Assembly: GCF_037975245.1 (NCBI RefSeq)
Contig: NC_092575.1
Coordinates: 20,283,341-20,347,340 of the forward strand
Reading direction: 5' to 3'
Length of the DNA: 64,000 nt
From: Apostichopus japonicus
Lineage: Eukaryota; Echinodermata; Holothuroidea; Aspidochirotida; Stichopodidae
Shown here: positions 63,982 through 64,000 of the stretch, piece by piece
How positions within the stretch are numbered: position 1 is the stretch's first letter
Layout of the letters: each line of letters begins with the position of its first letter
Notes under the pieces: model-generated
Told to the model about the DNA's origin: nothing
What the model saw: only the letters and a program-made list of their open reading frames with translations
Databases searched by the model: none
Made by a program: the position numbers and the translations under genes

Positions 63982-64000
63982 TATCACGTGACTGTCCCAT
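62850..64000. other. No gene recognised apart from one weak exon
   Basis: AT-rich to the right edge, ending in a (TA)n tract at about 63948-63980 and a TCACGTGA word. Only the weak signal-peptide candidate at 63092-63146 is noted. Confidence 0.35.
63092..63146 (-). CDS. Possible signal-peptide exon
   Basis: ATG opens MWYYFLVTAFSVLCSECT plus one base, ending at ACAG|GTAAAT. A hydrophobic N-terminus of this length followed by a phase-1 donor is the usual layout of a secreted protein's first exon. The frame stays open beyond the donor to 62928 (..SRLWASGEYANYTAQPR..), so an unspliced reading is also possible. No partner exon was identified. Confidence 0.25.

Overview
The window reads as AT-rich nuclear DNA of an animal, most likely a marine invertebrate. 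Supported protein-coding sequence is sparse and split into short exons with GT-AG borders. Open frames are short apart from those produced by tandem arrays. tRNA-derived SINEs, short hAT-type DNA transposons with 8-bp target duplications, (TA)n tracts and minisatellites make up much of the recognisable content. An echinoderm-like source would fit (arylsulfatase-type exon, abundant non-autonomous hAT elements, GGCCTATA-type words), but this is inference and the sequence alone does not fix the species.

Genes. The only confidently recognised coding piece is one internal exon of a type I sulfatase (3385-3591, minus), with the C-x-P-S-R formylglycine motif and the Asp-Asp metal ligands. A second good candidate is a first coding exon at 17337-17567 (minus), encoding a short cytosolic tail, one membrane anchor and a stem, as in Golgi type II enzymes. 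Several weaker exon candidates with plausible splice borders are listed with low confidence (20228-20349, 28680-28760, 45560-45673 with 46423-46466, 61629-61720, 62198-62403, 63092-63146). No complete gene can be assembled.

Mobile elements. At least eight short non-autonomous elements have CAG-type inverted ends. Several have perfect 8-bp target duplications: 8528-8807 (CAAAGAAA), 26674-27208 (TTCTAAAT), 39486-40562 (GCGCTCGA), 54612-55121 and 57753-58257 (both GTCTAAAG). One sits inside another (39803-40191 within 39486-40562), and one splits a SINE (26674-27208 within 26515-27350). A different SINE family at 17862-18003 has perfect A and B boxes and a (TA)n tail, and a truncated relative lies at 54029-54099. 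A terminal-inverted-repeat element at 32117-32385 carries telomere-like TTAGGG repeats.

Tandem repeats, left to right: TGTTGTACTCATA-type (16766-17262), about 39 bp (25081-25604), 10 bp (29912-30099), 8 bp (34287-34404), about 60-70 bp degenerate (36540-36860), about 175 bp (37140-37945), about 64 bp (42790-43960), about 360 bp (46680-48870), 19 bp (50070-50703), 37 bp in three blocks (58785-61531) and about 45-60 bp (62517-62849).

Right end. A direct segmental duplication of roughly 1.7-1.9 kb (53757-55651 and 57079-58798) carries one hAT element in each copy. The second copy stops exactly where the 37-bp array begins. The arrays give long open frames in all forward frames, but this is best explained by unit composition and length, not by a gene.
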